Origin: Phlebotomus papatasi
Lineage: Eukaryota; Arthropoda; Insecta; Diptera; Psychodidae
Length of the DNA: 64,000 nucleotides
NCBI RefSeq assembly: GCF_024763615.1
Contig: NC_077223.1
Location: 15,128,001-15,192,000 of the forward strand
Reading direction: 5' to 3'
How positions within the stretch are numbered: the first letter of the stretch is position 1; each line of letters starts with the position of its first letter. Below the pieces are notes generated by a model that was not told the DNA's origin, did no database searches, and saw nothing but the letters and a program-made list of their open reading frames with translations. The translations under genes were made by a program, and so were the position numbers. Shown in pieces: positions 45,915 to 58,420 of this stretch.

Positions 45915-46387
45915 TGTTATTGCTTTTCAAGAAGAATTCTAGTTGAAAACTAATTTGATTATTTACTGTATCTTGACTTTTATTCTGTAATCTCAGCTCT
46001 TTTTTTATTTTTATGACGCAGAAAATTAGTTATTTTGATAAAGATACTAAATTTGTACTAACTGTTAGCGATAAATTTTTTTCGCAATGTCGTACTCTAA
46101 TAGCATTTAGGAGTAAATAGTGATTACAAATAACCGGGTTTTTAGGATTGACGGTTAACCGGTTTTGGATGGCTCTGAAACCGGTTAACCGGTTTTAAAC
46201 CAGTTTCAAATTTAAGGATTAGATTATGGAATTTTGAGCAATTTTTCAGAACTTTAACTTTGATGTAATATTTAACACATAAATATATTCTTTTTTTCAG
46301 TTAGTTTTATAACTTATTTATTTTAAAGCTTTATTTTGTATTTAAAATAATTCAGAAAATTTCAGACTGCAGGAAAATTACTGGAAG
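45915..46387. other. No gene; CCGGTT patch
   Basis: Upstream of gene F. Between 46135 and 46205 the word AACCGGTT and close variants occur five times in about 70 bp. Confidence 0.45.
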
Positions 46388-46830
46388 CAAGGGCGTACCC
46401 AGGATTTCAGTTAGGGGGGGGGCTAAGTCTTAAATTTTGTTGGCGGGGGGGGGGGTACATAATTTTTATTTTGAAAAAAAAAGCATAAAAAATAAAATGA
46501 GATAAAAAGTATCTACAAACTGGTCCTACTTTTCACAAGAGATTAGCCTATGCCTAATTTGTAGGTATTGATTAAGGAACGATCATCAGTGTTCTTCGGA
46601 CCAGTAGTGCATTGTCTCCCATATTATTGGCCAAAAATAAAATTAATTTTTAGAAATTATTCGCAACTTTTTACCAAATAACTACAGCAAGGATGCATTC
46701 CGTTAGTTCATATTTAATCTATAGAATCAACTACCCGCTGATAAAGCCCCTTCCGATCTGTAGAATACAGTGCATTTTTACTATTACACCTATCTTTATT
46801 CATTTCTTACGAAATTTCTAACGAAATTTA

Positions 46831-48597
46831 CTTAAGGCTAATAAACAGAATGTTTTTTTCCAAATTTCTTTTCCAGCATAATAAAAAAAAATAATTCAAG
46901 TTCTTGAACATAAGAAGAAGATTTAAACTATATTTGCTGCATTTTAATTTAAGAAAAAAATCAAAATTCAGCCATTTAGCTATGTTTTCTAATATTAAAA
47001 ACGTTAATATTTCCTGTTAGGTTATGAATAAAACTAGTCCTCGAACGAAGGATTTTATCTTTACTTGATCATAACTTATTCTGTAAAACGAAACATGGTG
47101 TAAAATACTTCAAAAATGCCATTCGTTCAAGGACGCAACTTCAATAGGAATATGCTGTTGAAAATGACAATGATGCTGATGATCAAGGACTGGTTCGACT
47201 CATTAGTTAACAGGAAATATTTGGTTTTTAAATTTCGGATGAATTTATGTCAAGAAATCTTGTCCATCGTAAAGTAAATTTTTTTCAAAAAGGTCTCCGT
47301 ATTCCGAAAATCAGATCCCTACAGCTGAATTTTTAAAAGAAAATTTCAGAAAATATACTTTAAATGTTGTGCTTCTGTATGCCTAAGAGCTTGAATTAAA
47401 TAAACTTTCTATTATGTTGTAAAAATATTAGAGAAAAATGTGCTTTTTTTGGTCAGTTTCACCTACGTAAACCCTTAAAGGGTTACATGGATCACGCAGC
47501 CTAATAACAGCACGTTTTTTTTCATTTTTGTCAACGTAATTAAATTATTTCAATTAAAGCACTTAAGTATGTATAAATAAAACATTTGAACTGCATTTCT
47601 TTTAAATTTTTATTTAACCTTTACTCCTTGGAACTTGGCACCTAATTTTTGGAAACGTCCTTTTGAAAAAAAAAACTTTTAGAAGTCACGATGACTCAGT
47701 GTGGATTAATCTAACGTCAAAAAAAACAAATTATTTCCTATGACTGTGTTATCACACTTGCACATTAAAATTTTAATATGATTCACATTAATTGTCGCTG
47801 GTGAGAGTCCAAATGTGTAATTTGTGTGTTTGAATCATTTTATATTCAAAATTTGATCTATTTGTTGATAAAAAGTTAGACTTGGTCCTTTTGATATAAA
47901 TTGATTTATAGCATTAATGCGAAAAATTAATGTGATTTTCTCTTTAATTTTTTAATATGAAAAATATTTATGCTTTAGGTGAATTTAAAATTTTTTTTGC
48001 AGGCCAAGTCCACTTCTTTATCAATAAATAGAAAAAAAACCAAATATTAAGTGACTCAAAGACACAAATAACATATTTGGACGCTTACAAGCGACAATTA
48101 ATGTGAATCACATTAAAATTTTAATGTGCAAGTGTGATAACGCCGTTAGACTATGAGTTACACTAACTTGAACCATGGATTTTTTGTTGCTTTGATAACA
48201 ATTTTTTTGCAAGGCGAAACAAAATTACGCCGAAAATCATATTTATGTATTAAATTTCTCCAAAAACCTAATTTAATCTTTATTTCGAAAGTCCTCAAGT
48301 TCATAAGTACGCGTTTAACTCATCTGAAGGAAGGAAAAAAACGATTTTGAGGGTCAGATGAATCTACTCTATATATGTAATCGTTACTAACGAAAGCTTT
48401 TCAATAAACGTTTCCGACAATCAGGTCCTAACGGCCGAATTTTTATTTATTTTTTAATAAAAATGTGAAAAAAATAGTTTAAATGTTATGATTTTATATG
48501 CCTAGGAGCTTGAATTTAATAAAATTTTTATTATGTTGAGAAAAAAAGTTAGAAAATATGCTACTTTCAGCCTTTTTGACCCGCATAGCCCCTCAAC
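46831..48597. mobile_element. Two end-to-end copies of the TTAA / GGGTTACRTGG family
   Basis: The first copy (about 46831-47478) ends CCTACGTAAACCCTTAA and the second starts TTAAAGGGTTACATGGATCA, so they share one TTAA. The second runs to about 48597 (GACCCGCATAGCCCCTCAA). It is interrupted at 47743-48146. Both resemble the intact copy at 24733-25198 inside as well as at the ends. Confidence 0.6.
47743..48146. mobile_element. MITE with GGCGTTATCACACTTG ends, copy 2
   Basis: It starts ACTGTGTTATCACACTTGCA and ends TGCAAGTGTGATAACGCCGT. Like the copy at 36008-36410 it has about 55-bp inverted ends containing CATTAAAATTTTAATG. It is nested in a TTAA-family copy, itself nested in the 46388-49623 element, so three layers of insertion are visible. 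Confidence 0.75.
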
Positions 48598-50214
48598 AGA
48601 TCAAAGTTCAAAGTCAATATACGACCTCAGCTTTAATTACACATTCTTAAATTTTACGTCTGACTGCTCCATTTGATGGCTTCAAATAAACTTCCTGAGT
48701 CATTGGTGCTTCTTTTTCAAACATATCCCCCGAGGAAATTAGAGGTCCATCACGACAAGTTTTTAAGATTTCTTAAGGCCTCTACACATTGGGAATAATT
48801 TTCAAAAAAGCAAATGCTTTTTAGAAGGAAATTTTCTGAATTTCTCTAGGTGGAAACGTCACAATTCTGTCAAAAATGCAATTTTTGACGAAAACACCTC
48901 CCAATGTGCATAGCCCAATAAGAAGATTATTAAAAATAATAGATTCGGTAGAATCATTTTAAGAAACTTGCTTTCTTCTCATATGGTGAACCGTAAGTGC
49001 CAAAAAAATACGATTTTTAGAAGACTCAAGCACGACTTTTCTAAAACATATTCTAACACTATATTTTCACTTTCTCTGTGGATTTTTAGGCTTTCGTTAT
49101 AAATTCTTAAATATAACCTTAAATATGTGAAAAAGATTACGTGACAACTTCCTTCTTTTCGTAAAATACATTACTTAAAGAATTTATTACTAAAATTACG
49201 TTAGAAAAAGAAAGCAAAAATAGTTACGAAATATTTGCCCATTTTTACATTTTTTTATTCTTAAATGTAATACAGTACGGACAAGAGCCTTGTCCTGCCC
49301 CCCCCATTGGGCTTTTAATAGTTTTTGAGTTTTTATAAGTTCATTTTTGTATTGACCCTCTACAAATGAGCAGTAAAACATCAAATTTGAGAAGTGACTA
49401 AATTTATAACTTTAAAAGCAATAGAATTTTCATGAAATTTTCTATCTTTATGAATTGAAAAATTAGGCCCATTTTTGGAAAGATTTGGATTTTTTTACTG
49501 GTCAAACTAAATTTTTTGTTGAATAAGTATATATTTTTTTACTTTTCGCTTGTTTTTGAATTTTTTTGACGCTTCTAGGGGGGGGCAGCTGCCCCCCCCT
49601 GCCCCTTGCTGGGTACGCCCATGACTGGAAGTTTTTCCAATAATAATGTACCACGGAGAAGCTAATGCAATGTAGATTTTCGTAAAAATAACTATTTTTT
49701 CACAGAATTTATTTTTCTTAAAATAAATTGGTTATATAAACGTTGTCATGTTTGATAATCTTTAATGAGGAAGTACTTAAAAATTTTATTCTTAGATCTT
49801 GGAAATGAAAAAAAAAAGAAAACGTTTTAACGAACAAACCGAAAGAGTTTTCCTATTTATTTTTAAAATCCTATGACATAGTTAAATCTTCTTAAACTTA
49901 AGTTTAGAAAATTTGAATCGTGAACTAATATTCGCAAAAATATAAAAAATGAATATTGGAAGGATAGTACCAAAATTTTTCGGTACCTTATATTCGTCAT
50001 AAAGTTTTTTTTTGTAATATTTGTATTGTCAAAACTATACTTTTCCCAAAAAATATCCAGATTTTTCGATCCGGCATCGTTTCTAAAGTCAATTTTTTTT
50101 TAGATTATTCTCTACAGAAAAAAACCCGCTGTATCATAATTATAATTTACACAAAATTCACAAATAATTTCATAAAAATAAATCATAGGCATTTTGAAAA
50201 AAAAAAGAAATAAG

Positions 50215-50443
50215 GTAAAGTGCCCTCGAGTCGCCCGGTTCCTCGATTCGACCGGTAGGTCAATTTTTGAATGTTTGATGGTGAATTTCTATAAAATTGT
50301 CACTGATTCGTATTTATCTATGGAATAATTGACCTATTAATGTTAGATCATACGCCAAATATTTGTGCAAATATAAATGAATTGAATAAATAACTCTACC
50401 GGTCGAATTGAGGAACCGGTCGACTTGAGGGCACTTTACCTTA
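50215..50443. mobile_element. MITE with GGTAAAGTGCCCTCGAGTCG ends
   Basis: AAGGTAAAGTGCCCTCGAGTC is mirrored by GACTTGAGGGCACTTTACCTT, and the match continues through CCTCGATTCGACCGGTA, about 45 bp per arm. It lies between the composite element and gene G. Confidence 0.75.
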
Positions 50444-50972
50444 CTATAAAAAGGAAACCTTTGTTGTTTCTCGCTCCATTAGTTGAGAAACTAATAAATA
50501 CCAGATTTTGACAAAAAATTTACAAGAATTTTGTATAACAATCTCGGTGAATTTGGTTCTAATAAGATAAGTAGTTAAATTAAAATGTAGCAAGATTCAA
50601 TAAAGTTCTGATGAGTAATACAGTAATTCAATTTTCGAGTTCAAGAACTATTCAGAAGTAAACAAAAATCAAGCTTATTAGTAAAATATATCACACGTTC
50701 AGAATTCCAAATTATTATACAACTTTAAATCTATTGCGTAAACAATTAAAATCTTTCTTTTGTTGATTTCACTTTTATTTTGTTTAATTTTCCGTTCTGC
50801 CGATACATATTTTGATTTTAATTAAAGAACTTTATTCACATTATTGTTTTTTCGATAGTAATAAAATTTCTGATGTATTAAAGAATAGCTTCGAATATCG
50901 GTATGATCGGTATAAGCCTTATATTTCATTCCAAGTTTTATTTATTGGGATTTAGCACAGTAGATCCTGTGT

Positions 50973-53858
50973 TTAGGCTGCATCTCTGCATTCTCCTCGT
51001 GTGGTTGATATACAACCTAAAATATTTTCGTTTTTCAAAATTAGTTTAGTTAAAGTAGGTTTTTTCAGTAATAATTACATTTCCTCTCCTGGCAGTTTGT
51101 AACTGAAGCTACGCAGGAGTTTCCGAAAGTTCTAGTAGTACCATCAGCATAGTAGCAGCAAACTGGATCATACTGCATTGTGCATGCGATGTCAGGGCAC
51201 TGTGCTGGTTCAGTTTGTTCTGAACATTCTCCCTTTTGCGTAATCCAGCAACCTGTAATGTAGAAAATTCATTAAAATCGGTTAGAAATTCTGTACGTTA
51301 TGCAAATTTGTTAGAAGAGTCTTACAATCTTTGCGTGGGCAATTGTAAGCTGCAGCTTCGCATGAATTGCCATAAGTAGCGGTAGTTCCATTAGCATAAG
51401 TACAACAGACTGGATCATAGTAATAAGGACAAACTTCGGGACATTCCGATTCATCTCCAGGGCACACACCTTCCTCCATACAAGTACATTCTACGACAAA
51501 AAGTTTTGCAATAAATTACAAAGTCTGAGGTTTATAATAAATAAAAATCCTACTCATTTCTCGTTCACAATTGTCAGCTGAAGCATAGCAAGGATTGTCA
51601 TAAGTTACGGTAGATCCATCAGGATAGGTACAACAGACTGGACTATAGTAAAGAGGACAAATTTCGGGACAATCTGATTCAGGTACACGGCAGCATCCTT
51701 CGTCTAGTGTAACGCATTCTAAAGGCGAAAAATTTATAAATGTCTCAATAAATTATTTAAATTATCGTCAGGGGGAAGTGGGACACCTTTGAAATTGGGA
51801 TTTTCACCTATTTTTAAACAAAAATTGAGCCTTATCGTGATATAATTTAGCCGCAGAAACAGATTGAGAAGCTAAATTATATCACGATAGGGCTGAATTT
51901 TATTTAAAAATATGTGAAAAATCTCAATTTCAAAGGTGCCCCACTTTCAAAGGTGCCCCACTTCCCCCTATATATGTTCTCACTTGTTCCTCGTTTGCAA
52001 CTATCAACTGAGGCTTTGCAAGCATTGCTATAAGTTACAGTAGATCCATCAGGATAAGTGCAGCAAACTGGACTGTAAATTTCTTCGCACACTTCATCAC
52101 ATTCTGCTTCGGATGCTCTGCCTTCGTTGCCTATAACGATATGTTAAAATTAACAAATTAAATATAAGTTTAACCCATTTAACCCGTTAAGGGCTAGACG
52201 CTTTTCACTGACTGAAAATCAATAACGAAACTGATAAACAAAATCGGTGAAACGTCTTACATTTACATGTTTTTCTGAAACTTTAATTTCAAAATTTTTT
52301 TTTTTTTAATTTAATTTTTTTATCGAACATATTACTGAACTCAGTAGCAACAACATAAAATTACAAAAATTTTAAGTCGCTATTTATCCCTCGAAGTCTG
52401 ATATAGTCAAATTTTGCATAACGTTGTCTATAGGATATGTTGTTATGTCATAAAAGAAAGAATTGTAAATTATGCATTCTATGAATGATTAATATATACA
52501 ACCTGTGAAGGAGTTTTCCATCGTTTTCACTCCGGAGGTTGGTCATCAATGCTAAGACGGCGGTGGCCGCATAAACGCAAAACATAAAATTACTTGAAAA
52601 CAACTCGAGTGTAAGCACAATAAATATAAAAAAACAATTTAACTAACCGGCATTCCAAATCTTTAATTTAAAGGGTTAAAAGGGCTTTCCATCATTACAT
52701 GACTATTTTTCTTTGATTTCTGAACAGTCAAATTGTATAATATTCAAAAGCTATAATTCTAATTATGAATTGTATTAAAAACCCTTTTTTTTTAATAAAA
52801 AGTGTAGGATATTGTTGTAGGTCATTAGCAGTCATTTTTCGGTAAATTTGTACTAAGAATTGAATTTCGTAGACCAATTGATCTATCAGACTAAAAACGT
52901 ACTAAAATTGTATGTTATTTAGCTCTTTAAGGACGAGTGGAACACCGGTGTCCGAAATTAAAAACAATTTTTCTGATCAAAGAAAGTTATTTTATTCTCT
53001 AAATAGTCAGAAAAAATGGTTTTTGTGTTTAGGACACCAGTGTCCCATTAATTTTTAAAAGGGTTAACAATTTAAGACACAGGCTTAAACGTCGCCGTCG
53101 TAGGTAAATACAAGCAACAACTGCAGGTACTTTTATTGAGCTCGTTAGAAGGCAGTGCGCCCTAGGAAAATGACTTGTCAGATCTTAATTAATTTCGTCT
53201 TTTGCAAGAACACAAATATATTTCATCATTAAACGAGATGATTTCATATTTATTGTTGTGCTAATAGATTTATTGTATCATAGAACCTCTACACTACAGA
53301 AGTATCATATATAGAGTAAATTATAATATTTTTAATTCGTGCATCGTATTAAAAAGAAATTAATATATATTATTGCAGAACCCTAAAAATTACTTGTGAA
53401 TAATCTCAGATTGTCTTATTTAAAAAATAACTTGTTAAATAAATCAAAATAATTTTTTTTGAAAATAACTAATTTTTTAAAATTACTTAGAACAGTTCTG
53501 TAAGAAGGAAGTTCTTTGAAAATAATTTAAAACGCGTATTGTATTTGAGTACTTGTTTTTGCAAAATCTCAAATAAAATATTTTAATGCGACAGTATTTT
53601 CTAATTTTTTTGCTATTTAAAGTTTCCTAATAAATTTCACTTTAAGTACCTACTTATACAAAACATTTTAAACTTGATTAGTTCTCGTACTTTTCAACAA
53701 AGATTATTTAGCTGCACTTTACTTAATTTTGGAAGACCACAAAATTTTGTAACAATATTTTAATATAAGGGTGATGAAACTCTATGTAGATTTATTTTTT
53801 TATAGTTACCTAGGCAAAGAGCAACGAAAATAACGAAGTAGCACACGGAAACTCTCAT
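50973..53858 (-). CDS. Kazal gene G: four-domain CC-type Kazal-like protein
   Basis: Six exons on the minus strand (53858-53810, 52130-51984, 51718-51554, 51490-51326, 51252-51079, 51016-50973), all phase 1, give 247 residues. A 16-residue signal peptide, MRVSVCYFVIFVALCL, is followed by four Kazal-like domains, one per exon, at about residues 17-65, 66-120, 121-175 and 176-233, and a short tail ending GECRDAA. Each domain has a C-x3/4-C pair, then SPVCC or DPVCC, a Y-P/A-D/N-G turn, a TYGNSC-like motif and a C-x6-C gap. Each last cysteine group is in the next exon. The mature protein has 36 cysteines, nine per repeat. Predicted P1 residues differ: Glu, Leu, Tyr, Met. MITEs lie in introns 1 and 2. 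Secretion is supported; protease inhibition is inferred. Confidence 0.85.
51776..51969. mobile_element. MITE in intron 2 of gene G
   Basis: AGGGGGAAGTGGGACACCTT is mirrored by AAGGTGCCCCACTTCCCCCT. The interior mirrors again around TTATCGTGATATAATTTAG and its complement, leaving a loop of about 30 nt, so almost the whole element can fold into one hairpin. Confidence 0.75.
52186..53066. repeat. Repeats in intron 1 of gene G
   Basis: About 52186-52675 resembles the element at 57553-58079 in gene H, sharing GATAAACAAAAT and GTGAAACGT blocks. A separate inverted repeat at about 52923-53066 has TTTAAGGACGAGTGGAACAC at one end and GACACCAGTGTCCC near the other. Confidence 0.5.
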
Positions 53859-53906
53859 TTTTGCAAGTAAAATATTGTACTAAATTTAATTCTTAAAACT
53901 TTCACG

Positions 53907-53936
53907 CTTATATACCTTTTTATAGCGGTTGTTTAC
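53907..53936 (-). promoter_or_regulatory. Promoter of gene G: TATA box and TGTTTAC motif
   Basis: On the minus strand TATATAAG (53914-53907) lies 49 nt above the ATG. TGTTTAC on the plus strand (53930-53936) lies 72 nt above it. The same two motifs at nearly the same distances precede H and I, and the similarity extends through TTTTAAACGTGC near 54015. TGTTTAC matches the consensus of forkhead-type factors; which factor binds is inference. Confidence 0.6.
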
Positions 53937-55144
53937 ATAGCTGTTTATCATTATTTCGTAGACCACTATGAAAATTTTCTTTAATTTCTTTTTTTTATTG
54001 TTTTGACAAGTTAAATTTTAAACGTGCCCAAATAATGTGAATTTATTTAATTGAGAGATAATTTTGTGATAGCTTTTTTTGTATATGATAACCTTCGGCT
54101 TTGTGTCATTATAATTTGAAGTATTTGAAGAGCAAACTAAAGTGATTAATAGAAGAATATATTGAATAGTTTTGTTATAAGAACTCAAAGGCAGTACAAC
54201 AATTCGCTTCTATTTTAACTTGTCGTCGGTCTGGAGTTATGAAGATAGGAGATATCGACTTCCCGTCTTCGGTGACCCTCCCATAAGTCAATATTTTCTA
54301 AAAGATTTAGGTTACTTCAAAAAAGACAAATCATTCAAAAATACACACACATTATGTCTTCATCAATTTTTCTATTTCGAAATGCCCTTTTTATTGTGTA
54401 TGAATTAATTTAAATTAATAGGGCTTTATTAAATCCAAATTTAGTCTTTGATTGGTTTCTGATGAGCAAAAGAAAAAAAATCATAAAGATGGTATTCTTG
54501 TATAGAGGGCTTGTACTTCTTTGGAGTCTTTATTCAATATGGCCATATGCAACATTGAAAAAATTTCAAACCTTAACTTCAGATTTTTTTTCAAAATTAT
54601 TTCTTTGCACCTAAAACGGTAAAACGATATTCACTCACATGTGTTAGAATAATTCATGAAGAGCTCTACCTCGTGAGAATGAGCATTCCGCAAAGTTAAG
54701 CCGCTTTGTCAACTCTTTTTTTGTTTAAATATTGAACAATAACATTTACGGAAAAAGGTGAAATTGTTCCACGCGCTAAAGTAAGCAAACTCAAGCAATT
54801 TATTTTTTATTAAAAAAAAAACAGTCTATATGAAGACATTTAGGCCGTATTTGCATAGATTACGCGTGGAAGCTCATATACATTTTGTAAATGTAAAATA
54901 TACGAGAACCTACTTAATTTAAATTATTTAATCAAGTGGAAATTCTTAGAAAATAATCCGATAGAAGTAGAGTTAATAAAATTTTGCGAATCGTGGTCTT
55001 AGATTTCGTGGTTCTGGTTTTAATATACTCTAAAATTAGAGCATTTCCTTGGCTTGTAATTTTCAAATGTACGATGCTAAATTAAGCTTAGTCTCTTATG
55101 TATTTAATTAGGATTATACGGGTTTGAGATTTAATGCTCTAGAC
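53937..55144. other. No gene; tail of the duplicated promoter block
   Basis: About 53937-54130 is similar to the DNA upstream of H and I. The rest is AT-rich. The 62-codon frame at 54220 has no recognisable domain. Confidence 0.4.
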
Positions 55145-55263
55145 CAGAGGCGTGCAAAAACCGTTGAAACCGAATAAACGTCAAAAGAAACATGTACAAT
55201 GGTCAAAATAGAACAAACTTATTTTGATGTTTATTCGGTTTCAACGATTTTTGCACACCTCTG
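55145..55263. mobile_element. hAT-like MITE with 8-bp target duplication, copy 1
   Basis: This 119-bp element has CAGAGGCGTGCAAAAACCGT at one end and ACGATTTTTGCACACCTCTG at the other. It is flanked by CTCTAGAC on both sides (55137-55144, 55264-55271), an 8-bp duplication typical of hAT transposons. It landed on the end of the neighbouring CCTAGACACAC MITE. Confidence 0.85.
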
Positions 55264-55445
55264 CTCTAGACACACTTACGACTTAAGCCGAGAGACGGCT
55301 TAATGTAATTATAACCAAAATACTGACTTAACTAAATACGCATCAGTTTCTCACTAACTAAGGCGTTTCTCAGTTTAAGCCAAGAGATGAATTAGTCAGA
55401 AACTGATGGAAATGTAATCTGATCATTATTTTGATTATAATTACA
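55264..55445. mobile_element. CCTAGACACAC-family MITE
   Basis: It starts CTCTAGACACACTTACGACT and contains the mirrored AAGCCGAGAGACGGCTTAA and TCTCAGTTTAAGCCAAGAGA core. The left edge was struck by the hAT-like element just before it. Confidence 0.65.
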
Positions 55446-55446
55446 T

Positions 55447-55560
55447 TATGACGTCTACACACTAGTGAAATTTATGTCCATATTTAAAAGTTTTTCCTAC
55501 ACAAGCGCAGGGAATTTGTTTCAATATGGACATAAATTTCTCTAGTGTGTAGAGGCCATT
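55447..55560. mobile_element. Short palindromic element with GTCTACACACTAG ends
   Basis: GTCTACACACTAGTGAAATT is mirrored by ATTTCTCTAGTGTGTAGAGG, and ATTTATGTCCATAT by ATATGGACATAAAT. Almost the whole 114 bp can form one hairpin. Confidence 0.65.
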
Positions 55561-55773
55561 AAGTCGTTAACGGTGATTTGGGATTGATATTAAGCTCAAA
55601 TAATCCATTAGATTTTGAAAAACCACCAAGAAAACTGCCAAATTGCTTGTTATTTAGGATTTAAGGACCTTCAGAACCTAAACTAAACCTAAACAGACCT
55701 AGGGCTAAACCTTTAGTCTGAAAGTCGTGTTAATCTGTCCAAACCTGGTTGCTCTAACGACGCTGTTATGCCC

Positions 55774-55902
55774 TAGACACACTTACGACTTAAGCCGAGA
55801 GATGACTTAGTGAAAAATTATGGAAATGTAGTTTAATCATTATTTCGAATACAATTGAGCTAAGCCGTCTCTCGGCTAATCCTCAGGTCTGTCGAGGCCC
55901 TT
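55774..55902. mobile_element. CCTAGACACAC-family MITE, uninterrupted copy
   Basis: Starts GCCCTAGACACACTTACGAC and ends CAGGTCTGTCGAGGCCC. It is the empty-site reference for the nested insertion at 3402-3738. Confidence 0.7.
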
Positions 55903-56590
55903 ACCCCATCAAGAAAGCATATTTCTTTGATAAGGTCAAAAATCTTGGCATAATGTTTAACTTTACAGATTGAGTTGTTCTGATCGCTGTGTATCAAAAT
56001 GTAAGTTACATTGTTTCCATCCTCAAGCCTTTTAGAACCTTTACCACAGAGGGCTTTCTTTTAGTATCCGTCCTGTTTCCTTTGGTTAATTTGTTTATTA
56101 TACTGAGCATGTTCTTAGAATGTTTAGATATATACGGTTGAAATTGAAACTACCTTCCTTCTCCTTTAATTTATCATTATTTGATTTTATGCCGATTTTT
56201 CAACCAAAATAGCTCTTTTATTTTATTTTATTTTTTTTTATATTTTGAATTGCGAAAATTCTTTCACTCTAATTATGTTGCAAAAACCGCTTCAAACATC
56301 AGGATATCTATCCTTACTCTGTCTAACAGGTATCAACAAATGTAGGGAATTTCTTATTATACAATTTTCAACTTGGTGTAAGACAATTAAAGCAGTATCT
56401 TTTTTTGTTACTTCTATTTTTTATTAATTTAATTTTCCATAGTACTGATGTTTTCAATTTAATGAAAGCACTTTTTTAATTATATTATGGTAATCAAATT
56501 TAAGGCCCGGTGAAGAACAGCTTTAAGTTTAAATATCGGTAAGGACCTGGCTTTATTTAAAGCTTTTTGGGATTCAGGACTGCAATCTGC
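55903..56590. other. No gene seen
   Basis: AT-rich intergenic DNA downstream of gene H. No repeat or convincing frame was recognised. Confidence 0.4.
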
Positions 56591-58343
56591 TTAGGCTGTA
56601 CTTTTGCATTCTCCAAGGGTGGTTGACACACAACCTAAAAATATTATCATTTTTCAAAATTAGTTTAGTTAAAGCAGTAATTTATCAGTAATAATTACAT
56701 TTCCTCTCCTGGCAGTTTATGACTGAGGCTTCGCAGGAGTTTCCGAAAGTTCTGGTAGTACCATCAGCATAGTAGCAGCAAATTGGATCATACTGCATTG
56801 TGCATGCGACTTGAGGGCACTGTGCTGGTTCAGTTTGTTCTGAACATTCTCCCTCTTCCGTAGTCACGCAACCTATAACACAAGGGATAGTAGTTTTGGT
56901 TAGAAATTCTGTATGTTATGCAAATATGTTAGAAGAGTCTTACAATCATTGCGCGGGCAATTATAAGCTACAGCTTCACAAGAATTGCCATAAGTAGCAG
57001 TAGTTCCATTAGCATAAGTACAGCAAACGGGCTTGTAAATATCGGGACAGGCTGTGCTACATTGTGGCTCGGCAGCTTTGATTCTATCGCCTATAAAGAA
57101 ATATTGAAATAATCAGTCCGTATATAGGTTTAAAGAAGTTTTCTATCATTAAAGGACTATATTTTTTATGGTGTAAAAGTGAAATCCGTTCTTTATTTTC
57201 TGAACAATAAAATGTTTTCATTCAAACTTGTATTTTTTAGGTTTCCTCTTATTTTATCTTATAATATTATATGAACTATATAAAGTGACATTGTAGATGT
57301 AGACACAAAAATTCTAATAAAACTACAATATATCATTTATTAATATTAAATTATTTCATTTACAAAAATATTTGAAGAAAATCTCTTTGGAAATAATTTG
57401 ATAAAATCTTGAAATTCCTAAGAATCAATCAGTCCGAAGCAAGTTCTTGAAAATATTGGTAGAACTTATTTCAACTTTTGAAATTTGAAAATTTATATTG
57501 AAATTTATATTTAAATATAAATTGTTCTTGAGAACTCTAAATAAACCATGTTTTACCCTTTAACGACGAGACACTTTTTTACGGACCGAAAATCAACAAT
57601 AAAAATTAAACCGATAAACAAAATTTGTGAAACGTTTTACATCGTTTTACTTTGGAAAGTTCAACAGAGTCTGATTCGGTGCATTTTTTACCTCTACGTG
57701 CGATAGGGACAAAAATAGCCCAAAACTTTAAGTAACTTTTCTGACAATAACAACGAATAATAATTTTCAGTCTAATGAAAAATATTACGTATGAGTAATG
57801 GAGTTTTTATTCCCAAAAGGGTTTTGCTTAAAAAAAATTGAAAGTATAAAAAAATAATTAAAATAATTTTTAAATGAATTTAAAAATTCGCCATTTTTAA
57901 GTTTAAATATTTAGTATATAGCAAATAGCTGGAGACTGGCAAAAAATATCCTAGATTCGTTCAACTTTTTGCTTTGCAATTACGTACAAACATAACGAAA
58001 AAATAACTTTAGGTACTTAGTCAGAAAAAATTATTTTCGTTATGGGACACCGGTGTTCCAATCGTCCTTAAAGGGTTAAATTGATATTCTTGACACCCAG
58101 AATAATTTTTGTACTTTTTTACTATTATAAAGTTTTCTATAAACAAACACTTTCACTTTCCGTGTACAAAACACTTTAAAAAAATTATTTGCTTTACATT
58201 TTTGTAATTTTAGAAAGAGCTAATAACATTGTGAAGCCATCCTATATCAAAAAGATAGAATACTCTTAGGTAAAGTTTAATTTTTTATAGTTACCTAGGC
58301 AAAGAGCAACGAAAATAACGAAGAAGCACACGGAAACTCTCAT
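56591..58343 (-). CDS. Kazal gene H: two-domain CC-type Kazal-like protein
   Basis: Exons 58343-58295, 57090-56944, 56872-56699 and 56634-56591, phase 1 throughout, give 137 residues. The signal peptide MRVSVCFFVIFVALCL differs from that of G at one residue. Domain 1 has QCSTAC, YKPVCC, TYGNSC and YNC. Domain 2 has QCPQVAC, YDPICC, TFGNSC and INC. The tail ends GECKSTA. Domain 2 and the tail are close copies of G domain 4 and tail, and domain 1 resembles G domain 3 at its end. H therefore looks like a G relative missing the middle repeats, or G like an expanded H. The mature protein has 18 cysteines. Predicted P1 residues are Asp and Met. The long first intron holds a MITE. Confidence 0.85.
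57553..58079. mobile_element. Element with ACCCTTTAACGACGAG ends in intron 1 of gene H
   Basis: TTACCCTTTAACGACGAGAC at the left is mirrored by AATCGTCCTTAAAGGGTTAA at the right, and GGACACCGGTGTTCC is a palindrome near the right end. Related sequence lies in intron 1 of gene G. Confidence 0.6.
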
Positions 58344-58390
58344 TTTTGCAAGTAAAATATTGTACTAAATTTAATTGTTAAAACTTTCAC

Positions 58391-58420
58391 GCTTATATAC
58401 CCTTTCATAGCGGTTGTTTA
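58391..58420 (-). promoter_or_regulatory. Promoter of gene H: TATA box and TGTTTAC motif
   Basis: TATATAAG on the minus strand (58398-58391) is 48 nt and plus-strand TGTTTAC (58414-58420) 71 nt above the ATG, the same spacing as in gene G. A second forkhead-like word, TGTTTAT, follows at about 58426-58432. Confidence 0.6.

Larger units (their letters stand above)
46388..49623. mobile_element. Composite element with GGGCGTACCCAG ends and G/C homopolymers
   Basis: GCAAGGGCGTACCCAGGATT at the left is mirrored by CTTGCTGGGTACGCCCATG at the right. Just inside each end are long G runs (46415-46424, 46446-46455) and matching G and C runs (49580-49600). The middle is filled with later insertions described separately, so the original element was probably about 1.5 kb. 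Confidence 0.6.
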
